Shown here in pieces: positions 49,528 through 61,318 of a DNA stretch of 64,000 nt. The stretch's first letter is position 1. Each line of letters begins with the position of its first letter. Origin of the DNA: Fragilaria crotonensis. Its lineage: Eukaryota; Bacillariophyta; Fragilariophyceae; Fragilariales; Fragilariaceae. Under the pieces are notes generated by a model. That model had not been told where the DNA came from and made no database searches. It worked only from the letters and a program-made list of their open reading frames with translations. The position numbers were made by a program, and so were the translations under genes. The stretch covers positions 1-64,000 of the forward strand of contig JAKSYS010000212.1 in NCBI GenBank assembly GCA_022925895.1. The letters are read 5' to 3'.

Positions 49528-52500
49528 GTAAGCCATAGCATGCAATGAGCAACAGAAGTGTATCTTGAAGGATAAGAACTTCAGGGGGCCGGGGGTATCC
49601 ACGGGGCACCATAGTGACCCATGAGGCGGCGAACATGACGATGATGAAGCGTGGGCCCAAGCGATTTCGTCAGGAATCCGCGGAGTTGACGACACCAGGA
49701 ATGTGAGAAAGAACAATCTCATTCGCTGCCTTCCATTCTTGGAGGGCAAAATGCTGGATGTCGATATGACGAGCGCGCGGCGTGGGACGACTCGCATTAA
49801 CCATCAAGATGGCGGCAGCGTTGTCTTCGAACAACGTAGTTGGGCCGAGTTGTGCGTACCCAAGTTCTGAAAGGATCGATCGGAGGTACTTGGCAATCTT
49901 GGCGGCATGGACAGCTGCAAGGAACTCTGCTTCGGTGGAGCTTGTGGAAACGGTCGATTGAATCTTTGACTTGTAAGCCAGAGGGCCACCGCAGAACATG
50001 AAGACGAGCCCGGTAATAGAACGACGCGTGACAAGGTCCGTTGCATGGGCTGCGTCGACGTAACCAGCAAGTTCGGTCGAGGATTGAACTTGCGGGAAAT
50101 CAGGGAGGGACGAGTCCGGAATGAGAATCTTGAAGTCGCCAGGCGGAAGTGATGAGAGAAGCACGTTTCTCCAATAGAACAAACCCCAATTTTTGTCATT
50201 CGTAGGTACCGTGCGACACGACGTAATGCGTCGTAGTGCACCTTTGCCGGGTGATCGGAGAAACGGGCAAGTGTCGTGACCGCGTATCCGATGTCCGGTC
50301 GAGCAACCACATAGGCGTAAATCAACGCTCCCAAGACACTTCGATACGAAAACCCAGCAGCCGTTTCAAGATCATAATATTCTGCGGTTCCGTCACGAGG
50401 TGCATTAGCGTAGTCGTCAAACATTTGTTGTGTTGTCGATGCGGCAAGTGGCTCGATGGGTTTCTCGTCCGTCTCTCGTGATCCGGATGACGACCAACCA
50501 TAGTGCGCCAGCAATTTATCAATGTATGTTTCACACGTGATCTTGATGTATCGGTCGCGTTGGTCGACGTCGACACCATTGAACGAATTCAGGATACCTT
50601 CGTCGCGGAGATCGATGCCGTCTTCGGCGCAAATGACACGAACAAGGTCTTTGATGGCGTCAACGTTCACACATCCGATGGCCATATCGTCAACTTGGCG
50701 ACATATAAGCATTCGGTGTCCCTTGTAAGTTCCTTGATAGAGACTGCGCTCGTGGGTGGTCGAAGTGAAACCGTGACGAGCGATGACAGAGTTCACGAAC
50801 TTTTCCCAAAGCGCTCCGGATTCTGGATGGCCTTGGAGAGCATGTTGAACAGGGAGCACCATTTCTCGAGAGACGACCGTACCGTGACGAGCGAGATACC
50901 AGTCGGCGTATTGATCATCGATGACCACGAACGTGGGCTGATTTGGTGGCGGCGAGTTCGCATACGCGTTCGTCGCGTCCACTTTCAGACTGACATAACC
51001 CTCATGAGCACACAGAGCAAAGAAAAGGCGCATACAAGGTTGTTCGATGCAGCTAGAATAGGTGTTAGCCAACTTGAGCTGTGGAGCTGCGCGAGGATCC
51101 ATCGCAGCAGTTTCTTGCTTTCCGAGAACCGTCGCCTTTGATGGCGTAGTTCCAATGTTGCCGGAGCACAATAGCATCTCTGGGAGCAGGAACAGGGGCG
51201 CCATACATTTCTTGTTTGGCCATCGAATCAAGCTGCTTGAATTCGGCGTCTTGCCATTCTTTCCAGTTTGGGAGGCGTCGGAGCTTACGTCGAGTGAAGC
51301 TCCCGAGGCTTTGTTCTTCCGGAGTCCCATGCGTCGTTGTATTCAGGGAGCGAAGGAGCAACTGAACATGGTCATCATCGATGGTGCTGTCTTCGTTGCA
51401 TGCGATACCGCCGTCAGGCAGGTTCGGTTGCGGGGAGGAGGACCGGATGGCAGAGACTGTACGCAATTGTTCCACAGATAGATGAATCGGCTGGTCAAGA
51501 TGCCGATCGACAACTGGGATATATCGGTCCGGTGCGAAAACAATCTTGAACGTTTGCTCGTCCGATGCGGCCACAACACGAAGTGCGTCCAAGATAGATG
51601 CCGCAGTGAACACGGCGACGTCATTAATGGATACAACGAAGGCGCCGATGTATTTACGGCGAACATTTCGGATCCGCGAGGCCGTGGTATTTGCAACAAC
51701 ACCGGAAACATACCCTCGTCTCCGAATGTGACACTCCATGATTTCGAAACCGAGGCAGGGATGCTCACAGGTGATGGACGGGGACAGTTCGTCAAGGCGT
51801 TCGAATGGGTCATCAGAGACTTCCAGGTTGAAGGCTGGGAGATCCAGACGGTCCGGACCGACGACGCCGTCATCGGCAAGGTTCCGGAGGAGCTTCACAT
51901 TAGGAGGCGGTTCATCTAGATCGTTCATGCCCTCGTCGAAACGCGCATGGGTGGCGGTTTTGACGGTCGAGCTGCCAAGGTCGAAAGTAATACATGACCT
52001 TCAGGGAGCGCGAGTACCCGAGAAAAATACCGAGGCGGGAGTTCGGAACGACGCGACCGTATCGAGCAGTCGTTGGACGAACGTGGATCCGACATCCAAA
52101 GGTCCGTAGCTTTGCCAGATTTGGGAGAGGGGCACCACACATCTCGTATGGGCTTGTAGGTCGATCGCCGTGGGGGGGACGAAGTTATACAAGCGAATGT
52201 AGTGGTAGAATGCATACGGCCAGAAGTTGGGCTGGAGATTCGCACCGGAAAGCATGGTGCGAAGAGCATCGCCGATCGTCTGATGTGGACGCTCTCCAGG
52301 TCCATTCTGATGCGACGAATCCGGACCGGTCAGTTCCACGGCATATCCAAAGTTTGCGAAGGTGCGATGGATGTCGCGGCACTTTCCGAGCTCACCACCT
52401 CCATCCATGCGAACATACTTGTCGGGACATTGCGGGGAGTTGCTTGCAAGCCAGCTGTTGATCCAATCGATGGGAGGTGCTTTCGTTGCGAAGGCGCGAC

Positions 52501-55500
52501 CGAAGATTCGACCACTGAAGTGATCAGTAAGAAGGACATAACAAGTCTCTCCGTTGAGGCCGACGAGGGTGTTGTGTCGAACTGAGTCCCGGCTCTTCTG
52601 GACCATGAAGCCAAAATCGATCGACAATCCTTGGTTACACGTTGTCGCTCTCATTGTGGTTTCGATTCCTTTTGGTGCTTTGCGGAGTTTGGCAGCAAGA
52701 CAGATGGGACATCCTTCAAGTTCGGTTGGAATCTGGAATTGCGGCATCCCTTTTACAAAACGATGCATCTCCGACAGACGACGAAAATTGATGTGCCCAA
52801 GCCGTTGGTGCCACAACATTCGCAGAGCCGTACGACTCAGGGAGCGCACGGCATATGCATCCGTGCATAAAGGCGAAGAGAGTTCCGGGAAATGAACGTC
52901 ACCGTCCAGGATCGTTGGACGTTGAGCGAGGAGATCTTCTGAGCGATGGCCTTCGTGGCTTAAGCGGTCTGTGTCGATATTGACGGGGACAATGAAATCG
53001 AGACCCGCCGGAGCCATTCCTTGTCCAAAAAACGTAAGGTCTTGCGTTGCCGTCGGGTGAAGCGGGCAGCACATTAGAATTCGGGGCAGGTGGAGAATGA
53101 CAGGCATCGCAGGTCATACCATCGATGGGATCAAGAATTGTTGCTGCGGTGACTGGTGCATGTTCGGTGCACAGTTTCCGAACGACTTGGTCCGATGGTA
53201 GCGGCGCTAAATGGGCCTCAGCTGTCGGGGCAATCAAGGCCTCAGTGAACGTCAAGCCGCCGCGGCTTGCCGTCGGTTGCAAGATGATGTGTATATCTTG
53301 CGAGCGACGAAGGCGGTGCGGAAAGTGAATGTGTCCGATGTTTTCAGAGAAGCTTGACATGTGGTAGCCATCGGTACCGAGCTGCTTTGAAATAGCTGCA
53401 TGGGAAATGATGATGCCTGGAATTGTGGGAGTGTAATATGTCCGAATGAATACGGACGATGGGCCTCCGGCATTTCCACGATTATCAACCGGCACGCACA
53501 GGAAGCCGACACCGATAGGTTGATGCGCATGGTGACCGGCGTCAAAGAGGCGGACGTTGGTGCGACTGAGAGGGCGGTAGGCAAAGAGAAGCTTGCGATC
53601 GTTGGCAGTGCATGCCATCGATCCGTTGTCGGCATGCGCGAACGAGAGTTGACGTTCGCGATCATACGTTTCAGCCAGTCGACGAAGTAGGATAGGTTCG
53701 GGAAGAACGTCGTCGATGTGAATTGTCTCTGACGCTGGAAGTGCAGGATTTGCATCAGCGACAGGGATGGTGATGGAGTTGGTGCTGGGGACGTCGAAAC
53801 ATGCCTCAAAGTCGACTTCTTCAGCAGCGGTGACGCGGAGGGAATTTTGTTGGAAGCCAACTAATTCGTCTTCATCCTCGTCGTCGTCCTTGTCTTCGGT
53901 GGCAGGGACCTCAACGCCGGCCGGCTCATGTTCCAAGATGCGACGCATGGTCCGGTTGGTGGGAGGCGGTGGGCGACCACGGGTATTGGCCGAGTTCAGG
54001 CGGCTGCGAAACTGCTTGTGCGAGTTCGCGATCTGCGCCTTGAGCTGAGGATTGCGTTGTGCCAACCCTTCGGCGACAATGTAGTCAACGAAGCGATTGC
54101 AGTCCTCCAATTTATGACCTGGCAAATGGCAACCAAGACAAACAGAAGATGCATCTTGGTTCTGGGAAATGGCGCGAACCATCAGGTTGATCTCCTCGTC
54201 GTCGAGGGTCGCTTCGGACATGGACGACGAGAAGTCAGGCGACGCGGTTTCAATGCGTCGGATGATGGACGTCGGCGTCCTTCCCGTTGACGACTGCTGC
54301 GAGGACGGTGGGTCGCGGCCGATTTCGGATGCATACTCGACGAACGTCGTTGCGAGTTGCGCCAACGAGAGTTTGAACGGAAGCGCACCATCGTGTCCAG
54401 TGCGCTTATCGCGTTCGACTAAACGTCGGATCTCGGGACGCCATTCGGACGTCAGATTGCGGACCGAAAGGTCGAGAGCCTCTGATTCGGTGTACGTGCG
54501 AGTGGCTTGACGCTCGCGCACCATGAAGTCTTGAAGCCGACGGATGTACAAACTGAATGGTTCGGTACGACGCTGGCGAGGGATTTCGCTAGCAGTTGAG
54601 AACACTGAATGGAGAAGGGGATGATGTAGGCGGAACAATGAATACACCACGTGATATCCTGCTTGGGGAGGGCAGCCTTCAACGGCGCTCTGTTCTCGTG
54701 AACCATTCGGGAAGGTTGATTCTTGAGTGAGGGCGGTGTAGATTAACCCCGACATGAATGAGTCCTTCTCGCGGACGGACGCAGGAAGCCAAAGCCACCA
54801 TTTTCCATGAATCGAATCCTCTTGTGCCGATTCATATGGTGGGCACCACACTCCCCATTGAAGGCAAGTGGAGCAAAATAATTTGTACCAATGAACGAAT
54901 GAATCGTTTTGGACGAATCGAATTTTGGAATGCTCGCTTTTCGGAAGTCTTTGAACTTTACCTCGCCACACATGAATTGGCACATGTAATCTTCAAAAGA
55001 TTCGGCACCGAAGGTCACTTCGGCTGAAAAAGGGTGCATGCGAGTAGGCGTACGGGTCAACGTTCCCGTACGATTTGTCGCTGCGGAATTGAATAACGGG
55101 CGAGGCGGGACCGCGTCGGGTGGACTCTGAAAGCGATCAGCGGCCATTGGTGGCCCGTGGCCACCGGTGGGTCGGGTATCGACCGGTTGTCCTCGAAAGG
55201 TCGGGACGGTGATGACAGGATCGTCGCTAGTATCGACGTTGACACTTGGCGGGGGATGATCTTCTTCCGTGGTAGCGGGAACAGGTGGCGTGTCGACATG
55301 TACGGATGTGTCGATTACCGATGGCGGCCCTCCTCGTCGGGAGTGCCGGGAACGGCTCTCGTGTACGCTATCGGAAGCAACCGAGGATCCTGGTGGTTTC
55401 GGAATGTCGATCGCAGACATAAGAAAACGGATCAGGACAGGGACATGGACGAGGTCCGAAGGACGAGCGATCTTTGAGGCGCTGGTTGATCAAGCGCTGC

Positions 55501-55929
55501 AATGCAGGCTTTCAACGAGATGATGTGATTGCGATCACGGGCGTGATACATGCCGAAACCAGAGTCCGTCAGCAAAGGTATCAAATCCTCCGAGAGCCAG
55601 GTGGTATCTTGGAGTTGTTGGAGGACCGAATCGCGGATCACGTCGTGGTAGTTGTCAAGAAGTGTCTTCGTAAGGACGTTGAAGACTTCTGTGAGTGGGA
55701 TTTCCGCCATTGGGCAGTCCACAATGTCGATGGTGACAACGAGACAGTCATCATCGTGCCGGAGCTCCCCTGCGTCTGACATGTTAATATCAGGTCTTCA
55801 GAAATATGCGGTCCTGGATGGATGATTCCGAATCGGAGTGGTAACGTGGTTCTTGGTATCGTACGACACAAAGAACACGAGAGAACGCAGACTTATTCGG
55901 AGTGGCGCAGAATTCAATCGTATACGTTT

Positions 55930-55941
55930 GGGCTCATAACC
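55930..55941 (-). other. Primer binding site of the Copia element
   Basis: On the minus strand GGTTATGAGCCC directly follows the 5' LTR. It is complementary to the anticodon arm of initiator Met tRNA (GGGCTCATAACC) rather than to a tRNA 3' end. Priming by an internal half-tRNA is known for Drosophila copia and some relatives. Confidence 0.75.
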
Positions 55942-56353
55942 TGTGAGACCCTCTCTAGTACGGCAGCTTCACATACGTTGGCTCGCTTGGGAGTCGAGTT
56001 AGTGCGAGACCGTCAGAAACAGAAGAGGGAGAACACGACAGCACAATGAACGGAAGAGCGGCGATATCCGACGAGGTACGCAGTGGCGAGGGTGTCGGTG
56101 ATAGTGATGTCGTGAGTTATAGATGGGGACGAAGCAACAACTGTACCTCTTCACCCTTACGATCGTAGACCGGCAAGAATGCAGTGGAGGTAATAGTTTT
56201 AGGCTAAGTTAAAGTTGTGAGCCGATGGAGTACATCGGCCTTAAGCTAAACTAGTCGGAGTTGCACATGCGTCATGCATGTCAACGACTGTAGATAGTAG
56301 ACTGTGCGCGATTAGACGATTGCACAGTAGCAAGAATGAAATATGCACTGACA
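55942..56353 (-). repeat. 5' LTR of the Copia element
   Basis: LTR of 412 bp, the upstream copy with respect to the minus-strand coding direction. It joins LINE B at the CGAAT duplication. Confidence 0.95.
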
Positions 56354-57855
56354 CGAATCATCCTTTATGGTGGCCTCGCGGTGACGGCGCTCCCCTAAGG
56401 GGAGTAGATCATGAACAAACTTGAAATGCTGAACCCGATGATGTGGTCGAAGACGTTTGAAGTGCTTACCAAAGGTGTGGAAGTCAATTGAATCCCAGGT
56501 CTTATTGTCCCAGTCGTGGCGATGTTGAACATATTGGCGCTGATGATATCCATTGACATGAAAGCGGATGCAGTCATTGTATTGACTCGTGACTGGGATA
56601 CCGTTTATGTAGATCGAAACTTGTTGATTCGAGCTGTGGTCGATTGTTTCGATCGCGCGAAGGCGGCCATGTTGTCGATATCGAGTTGCGAGAAAGTCTG
56701 CATCAATATTTAAACGAGCGGACAAAGGCAACCTATCGTACGCCATAGAGTTATCTTGGTGTGCCTTGACCCATCGAGGTTTAAATGGACGCTTGAGGTC
56801 TCTTAGGCGCGATGAAATAATGGACAAGAGATCGGAATCGGGGGGCATGCGAGTGGGACGATGTCCTCGGCCGCAGAATTTGTGAAAACGGCTGATCGCG
56901 GAAGTGCTATCAGTGTACCAACGGAACGAACAACGGTGACGAATACCCCAGAAACCGGAGAGAGATGAGAGGAATAATAGTGACGACGCGCATCCACCGA
57001 GCTCACTTCTTGTCGATGAGTTTGTATCGATGGGACCGTCGACCGGTCCCGAGCATTGATAAAGCACCTCTTTACCCGAGCTCAGTACCCAACCGTGGGT
57101 AGCTGACATTTCACCAAGTCCGCCGTCGGATGCCAGATGTAACCGAGCTTTCGAACGGAAGGCCCTCCAGATTTTTATGTCGGAGCTCATTTGCTCCAAG
57201 CCATCGAGTAATCGTCGTTCAGTTCGTGAAAGTACAGTAGAGAGATATTCGTCGAAAGACTCCATGTCATTGACAGGTGTGCTGGGCTCGTGGGACATCG
57301 CAGTTTGTGAAGGTTTTGAAACCGGGGTTTTCTTCCAGTATGGAATGTAGCGGAGAAAGGACGACGAGATGAAGCGTTTCCACAAGCGGACCTGAGCTTT
57401 GGATGGTTGGAGTTGGCGGGGCCATGTGTCTGACATTTGAAACCCATCCGGACGTTTGGCATCAAGATAGGACAAAAGAATTCGGTTCGGACGCTCTGGA
57501 TCAGACATCTCGGCGAGCGTCGTAACTTGGAGCCAAGTTCGAACTAGATTTAGATCGAGTTGTTGAGCAGGACTGTAGCGCTGGAGATGGGAGGCATTCA
57601 TTATATATTCATCCGTCGGTCCCTGGAGCTGGTCATTGTGGATATCTGACACTTTAATTGACATATTGTGGTTGGCAAGAAATTGGCGAATGGATAAAAT
57701 CCACGATGGGGTCAAGTATGATATGTGTTTCCGCGGTTCCTCGAGCAAGTAGAATCCAACTCCGGCCTCTCGTTGAGAGTATTGTAGATTTAGACGTATA
57801 AGATTTCCCGCTTCTGAGTCGCTGTACAAGGAGTTTCGGAGAAATTTAATAGCTT
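56354..57855 (-). pseudogene. LINE B post-RT region and RNase H
   Basis: The frame covers the region after the RT (YLTPSWILSIRQFL, YIMNASHLQRYSPAQQ, LQVTTLAEMSDPERPNR). It then holds an RNase H with Asp in LHLASDGGLGE, Glu in STRSELGG and Asp in RWYTDSTSAISRF. It ends at the LTR element insertion, where the LINE reading IKDDS would have continued LKLCPCC. The same region in LINE A is far diverged but collinear. Confidence 0.85.
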
Positions 57856-60800
57856 CTATCCCGCTTCGGTGCGTAGGTCATAAAGACCCAACCCTCCAAG
57901 TTCTGTGGGACCATGGCGGAGTGACGTCGGAATCGTGCTGCTCAGATGGAATTTTTGAAGCATAGACTTGATGACATTGGTCTGTACAGACGCCAGAGAT
58001 TCTTCGTCAACCGCTATAGCAGCCAAGCTATAACGCATAGATGGGATGTATATGGATCGGTGGAAGATGGCGACGTCTGTTTCCGTTAGTCGCGGGGAAA
58101 GAATACTGCGGGAGAAGTCGTCCGCCTTTTTCTTCAACATGTGTAGGTGATCCGAAAAGTCGCCCATCGGGTTGAGGTATACGCCCAACATGCGGGATGA
58201 TTGCTGCAGACCGTTCCTCTTGATAGTAGTTGTTGTCGTAGACTCACCCTGGGTGAGAGCGATTGTGGGATCGTCTTGTTGTATTTTTCTGATGACTGGT
58301 CGTCCGTTTTTCCATTCCCAGCGGAGGACATACCATGAGCACTTAGTGAGATTTAACTTGCCACCGGAAAGCGATAAAAGCTTCTCCCAGGTTTGGGCTG
58401 TCTCTTCGAGACGAGCGATGAGATCAGTGAAACTTGTGTCGTCGCTTGAGGTGAAGCCGACAGAGGTGTCATCAACAAAAGCATCAGAGGATCGTGAATG
58501 CCTCCTCGCGCCAGAAACGGGTACAAAATTCATTCTGTGAGGTATCAGACGATCGAAGGTATGAAGAAGAAGAACCACAAGGGTAAGCCAGACAGCTGGA
58601 GAAGCGCCGCTTCCTTGTCCGGTACCAAACAGAGGAGCAAATGGTGTCCCTTGGTAGTTGGCTTCAGAAATCCCATGAATGGTTTTAACTGTATACTGCA
58701 TAAATTGGAGTGCCTCAGCGTGAAGTCGGATGGCGTTACGTGGCATACCGCACCTTCTAGCCGCGAGCATTCCGAGGGCAACGATGATTCGATCGTAGCA
58801 CGCAGACGCATCATTGTCGAAACGAGCGAGGTCGTGTTTGAGAATCCTACACAAGTCTGAGGTAAGGTGAGTGAGCATTATAGGATCCATCGCAGTACGC
58901 CGGGGTATCGAGCCGTGTTGAGAGTCGTGTAGTAGATCCAACGAGACGGCATGACGTACTAGCCTGTGGCCCCACTGTAGCTTGAGGAAGAAGTTGTAAT
59001 CTGCTTCGAAGAGATGGATGATGCGTAGTCGATGTATCTTGGGCGAGCCCACATCTTTTTCAATCATGACATTTGTAGCCTGGCACCAGCGGGGAATAGC
59101 GATGCCACGGGATACAGCGATATTCATAAACTGCACGAAACATTTCAGTAGTACAGGGTGTTGAATAATAGCCTTGTAGTGTCCAAGATGGCGCCCCGAC
59201 GGAGAGGTTGACGTACGCTCCTTCCATGCTTTGAATCCTCGAAGCACATCATCTTCCGATATATCCGTTGGGATTTCGCCATGATTGATAACCGTCGACG
59301 GGATGACAAAGGAAGCGAGGAATTCCCGGAGATAATTGTCGTGAGAAACCCAGTGAGGCGGTACATTTCCAGCGAGTAATTCTTCAGAAGCCGGAGAGAG
59401 GCTAGTAAACGTAAGTGCATCATGAATGACCCCATGGCCGCACGGGGAAGAAGATGCTGCTCTGAATGAGTCGCGGTTGTATTCGAGCAGGTGACGATCT
59501 ATCTCTTCCCGAGTAACGATTGTTTCCCACAGGATATCTTCGCTGGGAGTGTCTTGAGTTATTTGATACGCCGAATAGGTGTCTATATCCAGGGCCGAAG
59601 TGGTTGAGGGAACGATGACTTTCGAGAGCCCAGACTGCTCTGATGGGCGGACAATCTTTCGAATATTCCCAAACACGTGTCGGATACTTTCACCAGTTAT
59701 AGTCGTCTGGACAATCTTTGCTTTGCGTCTTGACTCCTCTTTGGTAGCGGGATTTGTATCCTCTTGGTAGGTCTCCAATAGCTCTTGATAGGTGTGTAGC
59801 CGGAGTGGAACAGATTGTTTTTGAATACGACGAAATTCCCTGTTGGCTCGGTTCAAAGACAAACGGATCTGATCAATCGATAAGCTCTGTCCCAATGATG
59901 GGAGTCGGAAGGCCGGATCATTCGTTTGAATTTCCATTTGCCATCGACAGAAGGTCGTTGCATAATTTTCGTCTCGTAGTTTCTCTCGTAGGCGAAGAAG
60001 CCAGTACCTGCGTAGTATAGCTGAGTTCCGCAATGTCGGCGACCAGGCACACTTCTGAGGAGGGCGTCGTAAAGTCCTTTCGCCGAGTTCCATGGCCCGT
60101 CCTTGGTCGTTGTCCCATTTGATGAGTGCCGAACGAATTTCGTCGCGATCCATGGAGTCCCGTACATCATAAAGATGTTGAATTCGTTCTATCATCCGAT
60201 GTTGAGCATAATAAGATAGCATAGCATTATGGTACGTCGTAACCTTTTCTGGATTACCTGTGTAAAGATCCCGTGATTGCAGGGAATTTATGGACTGCCA
60301 AGGAGGAGTTGTCATGAATTCCGGAGAAAGATCTACATACAAGCTTCGGTGGTCGGATTGAGGTCCCTCTGTGTACGCCAGAGATCCACTGCGAATAACA
60401 TGCCGTCGAGCATCTGCACAGCCAAATATGAAATCAATACGGCGATGAGCCGAACCAATGAAGGTTGAGGGAGGCGGATCATGGGAATGTAAATCCTGGA
60501 GACCGCATCTCGCAAGTACATCCGTGAGCTGTTTGTCGTCCAGAGTTGAATTTGCATCAAGCATGAGAATAGTACTGTAACCCGATTCCTGGAGGTCCAA
60601 GATGACTTTCTGAAGGTCGACAAAGAAAAGTCTTCTTGGATTTGGTGATGGGTGGTTGTGTTCTCTGAAAAATTCGTATTCCCGAAGAAACGAACTTCCA
60701 ATGGGAGAGGTTTGTGGAGAGCCTGAGCAAACTCTGTACGCAGTGATGATGGATAATTTTTTGTTATCGGGACCTGCCAGTTTGACGCCGCTCCATCGAC

Positions 60801-61248
60801 CCAATCCAGTAGCATCCAAAATATCCGAACCATCAACTCGAGATGCGAGAGAACCAAGAATACTCGTGAGATTGCCTCCAGATTGGAATGATTCTGACTG
60901 TAGACATTTATCAATGTCCGTAGAGACCATTCCAAACACAGTTTTGCTTTGACGAACATATCGACGTAAGGTTGAGCGGAAATCAGACGACAAGTGATGA
61001 TGGGACCAACATGTATTTGTTTCAGATAATCCCATAATGTCCACATCGAGGCCCTGCAAACACTTTAGGTAATAGTTGTAGTCTTCTTTGGTGGAAGTGT
61101 AGGTAAGACCCTTCACGTTTTGAAAAAAGAGCCTGATCGATCCGGTGGGCTTTTGTATCACTGGATCGCCATAGGAGACCGAGGGTGCCGGGTCAATGCT
61201 TGTATGACGTGGTTGGCGTCCGGGTCGGGTGGAGGGGATAGAAAGCAA
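57856..61248 (-). CDS. LINE B endonuclease and reverse transcriptase
   Basis: Open frame of 1130 residues. The endonuclease spans about 35-315, with FFQNVKGL, GLSETNTCW, MLDANSTLDD, RRIDFIFG and SDHRSLYVDL. The RT spans about 680-960, with TSPSGRHLGHYKAII, HRLRIIHLFEADYNF, FDNDASACYDRI and GTGQGSGASPAVW. The catalytic block is AFVDDTS (Asp926-Asp927). All key residues of both activities are present. The frame stops at 57856, where one missing base shifts the reading into the next frame, so the RNase H is not made in fusion from this copy. It would nick target DNA and copy the element RNA in place. Confidence 0.88.
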   Translation of the reverse strand: MLSIPSTRPGRQPRHTSIDPAPSVSYGDPVIQKPTGSIRLFFQNVKGLTYTSTKEDYNYYLKCLQGLDVDIMGLSETNTCWSHHHLSSDFRSTLRRYVRQSKTVFGMVSTDIDKCLQSESFQSGGNLTSILGSLASRVDGSDILDATGLGRWSGVKLAGPDNKKLSIITAYRVCSGSPQTSPIGSSFLREYEFFREHNHPSPNPRRLFFVDLQKVILDLQESGYSTILMLDANSTLDDKQLTDVLARCGLQDLHSHDPPPSTFIGSAHRRIDFIFGCADARRHVIRSGSLAYTEGPQSDHRSLYVDLSPEFMTTPPWQSINSLQSRDLYTGNPEKVTTYHNAMLSYYAQHRMIERIQHLYDVRDSMDRDEIRSALIKWDNDQGRAMELGERTLRRPPQKCAWSPTLRNSAILRRYWLLRLREKLRDENYATTFCRWQMEIQTNDPAFRLPSLGQSLSIDQIRLSLNRANREFRRIQKQSVPLRLHTYQELLETYQEDTNPATKEESRRKAKIVQTTITGESIRHVFGNIRKIVRPSEQSGLSKVIVPSTTSALDIDTYSAYQITQDTPSEDILWETIVTREEIDRHLLEYNRDSFRAASSSPCGHGVIHDALTFTSLSPASEELLAGNVPPHWVSHDNYLREFLASFVIPSTVINHGEIPTDISEDDVLRGFKAWKERTSTSPSGRHLGHYKAIIQHPVLLKCFVQFMNIAVSRGIAIPRWCQATNVMIEKDVGSPKIHRLRIIHLFEADYNFFLKLQWGHRLVRHAVSLDLLHDSQHGSIPRRTAMDPIMLTHLTSDLCRILKHDLARFDNDASACYDRIIVALGMLAARRCGMPRNAIRLHAEALQFMQYTVKTIHGISEANYQGTPFAPLFGTGQGSGASPAVWLTLVVLLLHTFDRLIPHRMNFVPVSGARRHSRSSDAFVDDTSVGFTSSDDTSFTDLIARLEETAQTWEKLLSLSGGKLNLTKCSWYVLRWEWKNGRPVIRKIQQDDPTIALTQGESTTTTTIKRNGLQQSSRMLGVYLNPMGDFSDHLHMLKKKADDFSRSILSPRLTETDVAIFHRSIYIPSMRYSLAAIAVDEESLASVQTNVIKSMLQKFHLSSTIPTSLRHGPTELGGLGLYDLRTEAG

Positions 61249-61318
61249 ACGGGAAACTGGGACGAGGGAATAGAAGGATCAATGGGCTGTCGGCGGGAAA
61301 CTCGTGGCGTTCGGACTG

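Larger units (their letters stand above)
49104..56353 (-). mobile_element. Ty1/Copia LTR retrotransposon, very young, reading frame broken
   Basis: Element of 7250 bp with 412-bp LTRs (TG...CA) and a 5-bp target duplication CGAAT (49099-49103 and 56354-56358). On the minus strand the parts follow Copia order: gag at about 55.4-53.9 kb with a CCHC knuckle near 54.1 kb, protease (DNG) near 53.6 kb, and integrase at about 52.9-52.0 kb with an HHCC head. RT lies at about 51.2-50.3 kb with VDD near 50.69 kb, and RNase H at about 50.2-49.7 kb. Diatom CoDi-type Copia elements are the likely relatives. By eye the two LTRs are identical, so insertion is very recent. Even so the coding region is broken, with about five apparent interruptions. 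Confidence 0.93.
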
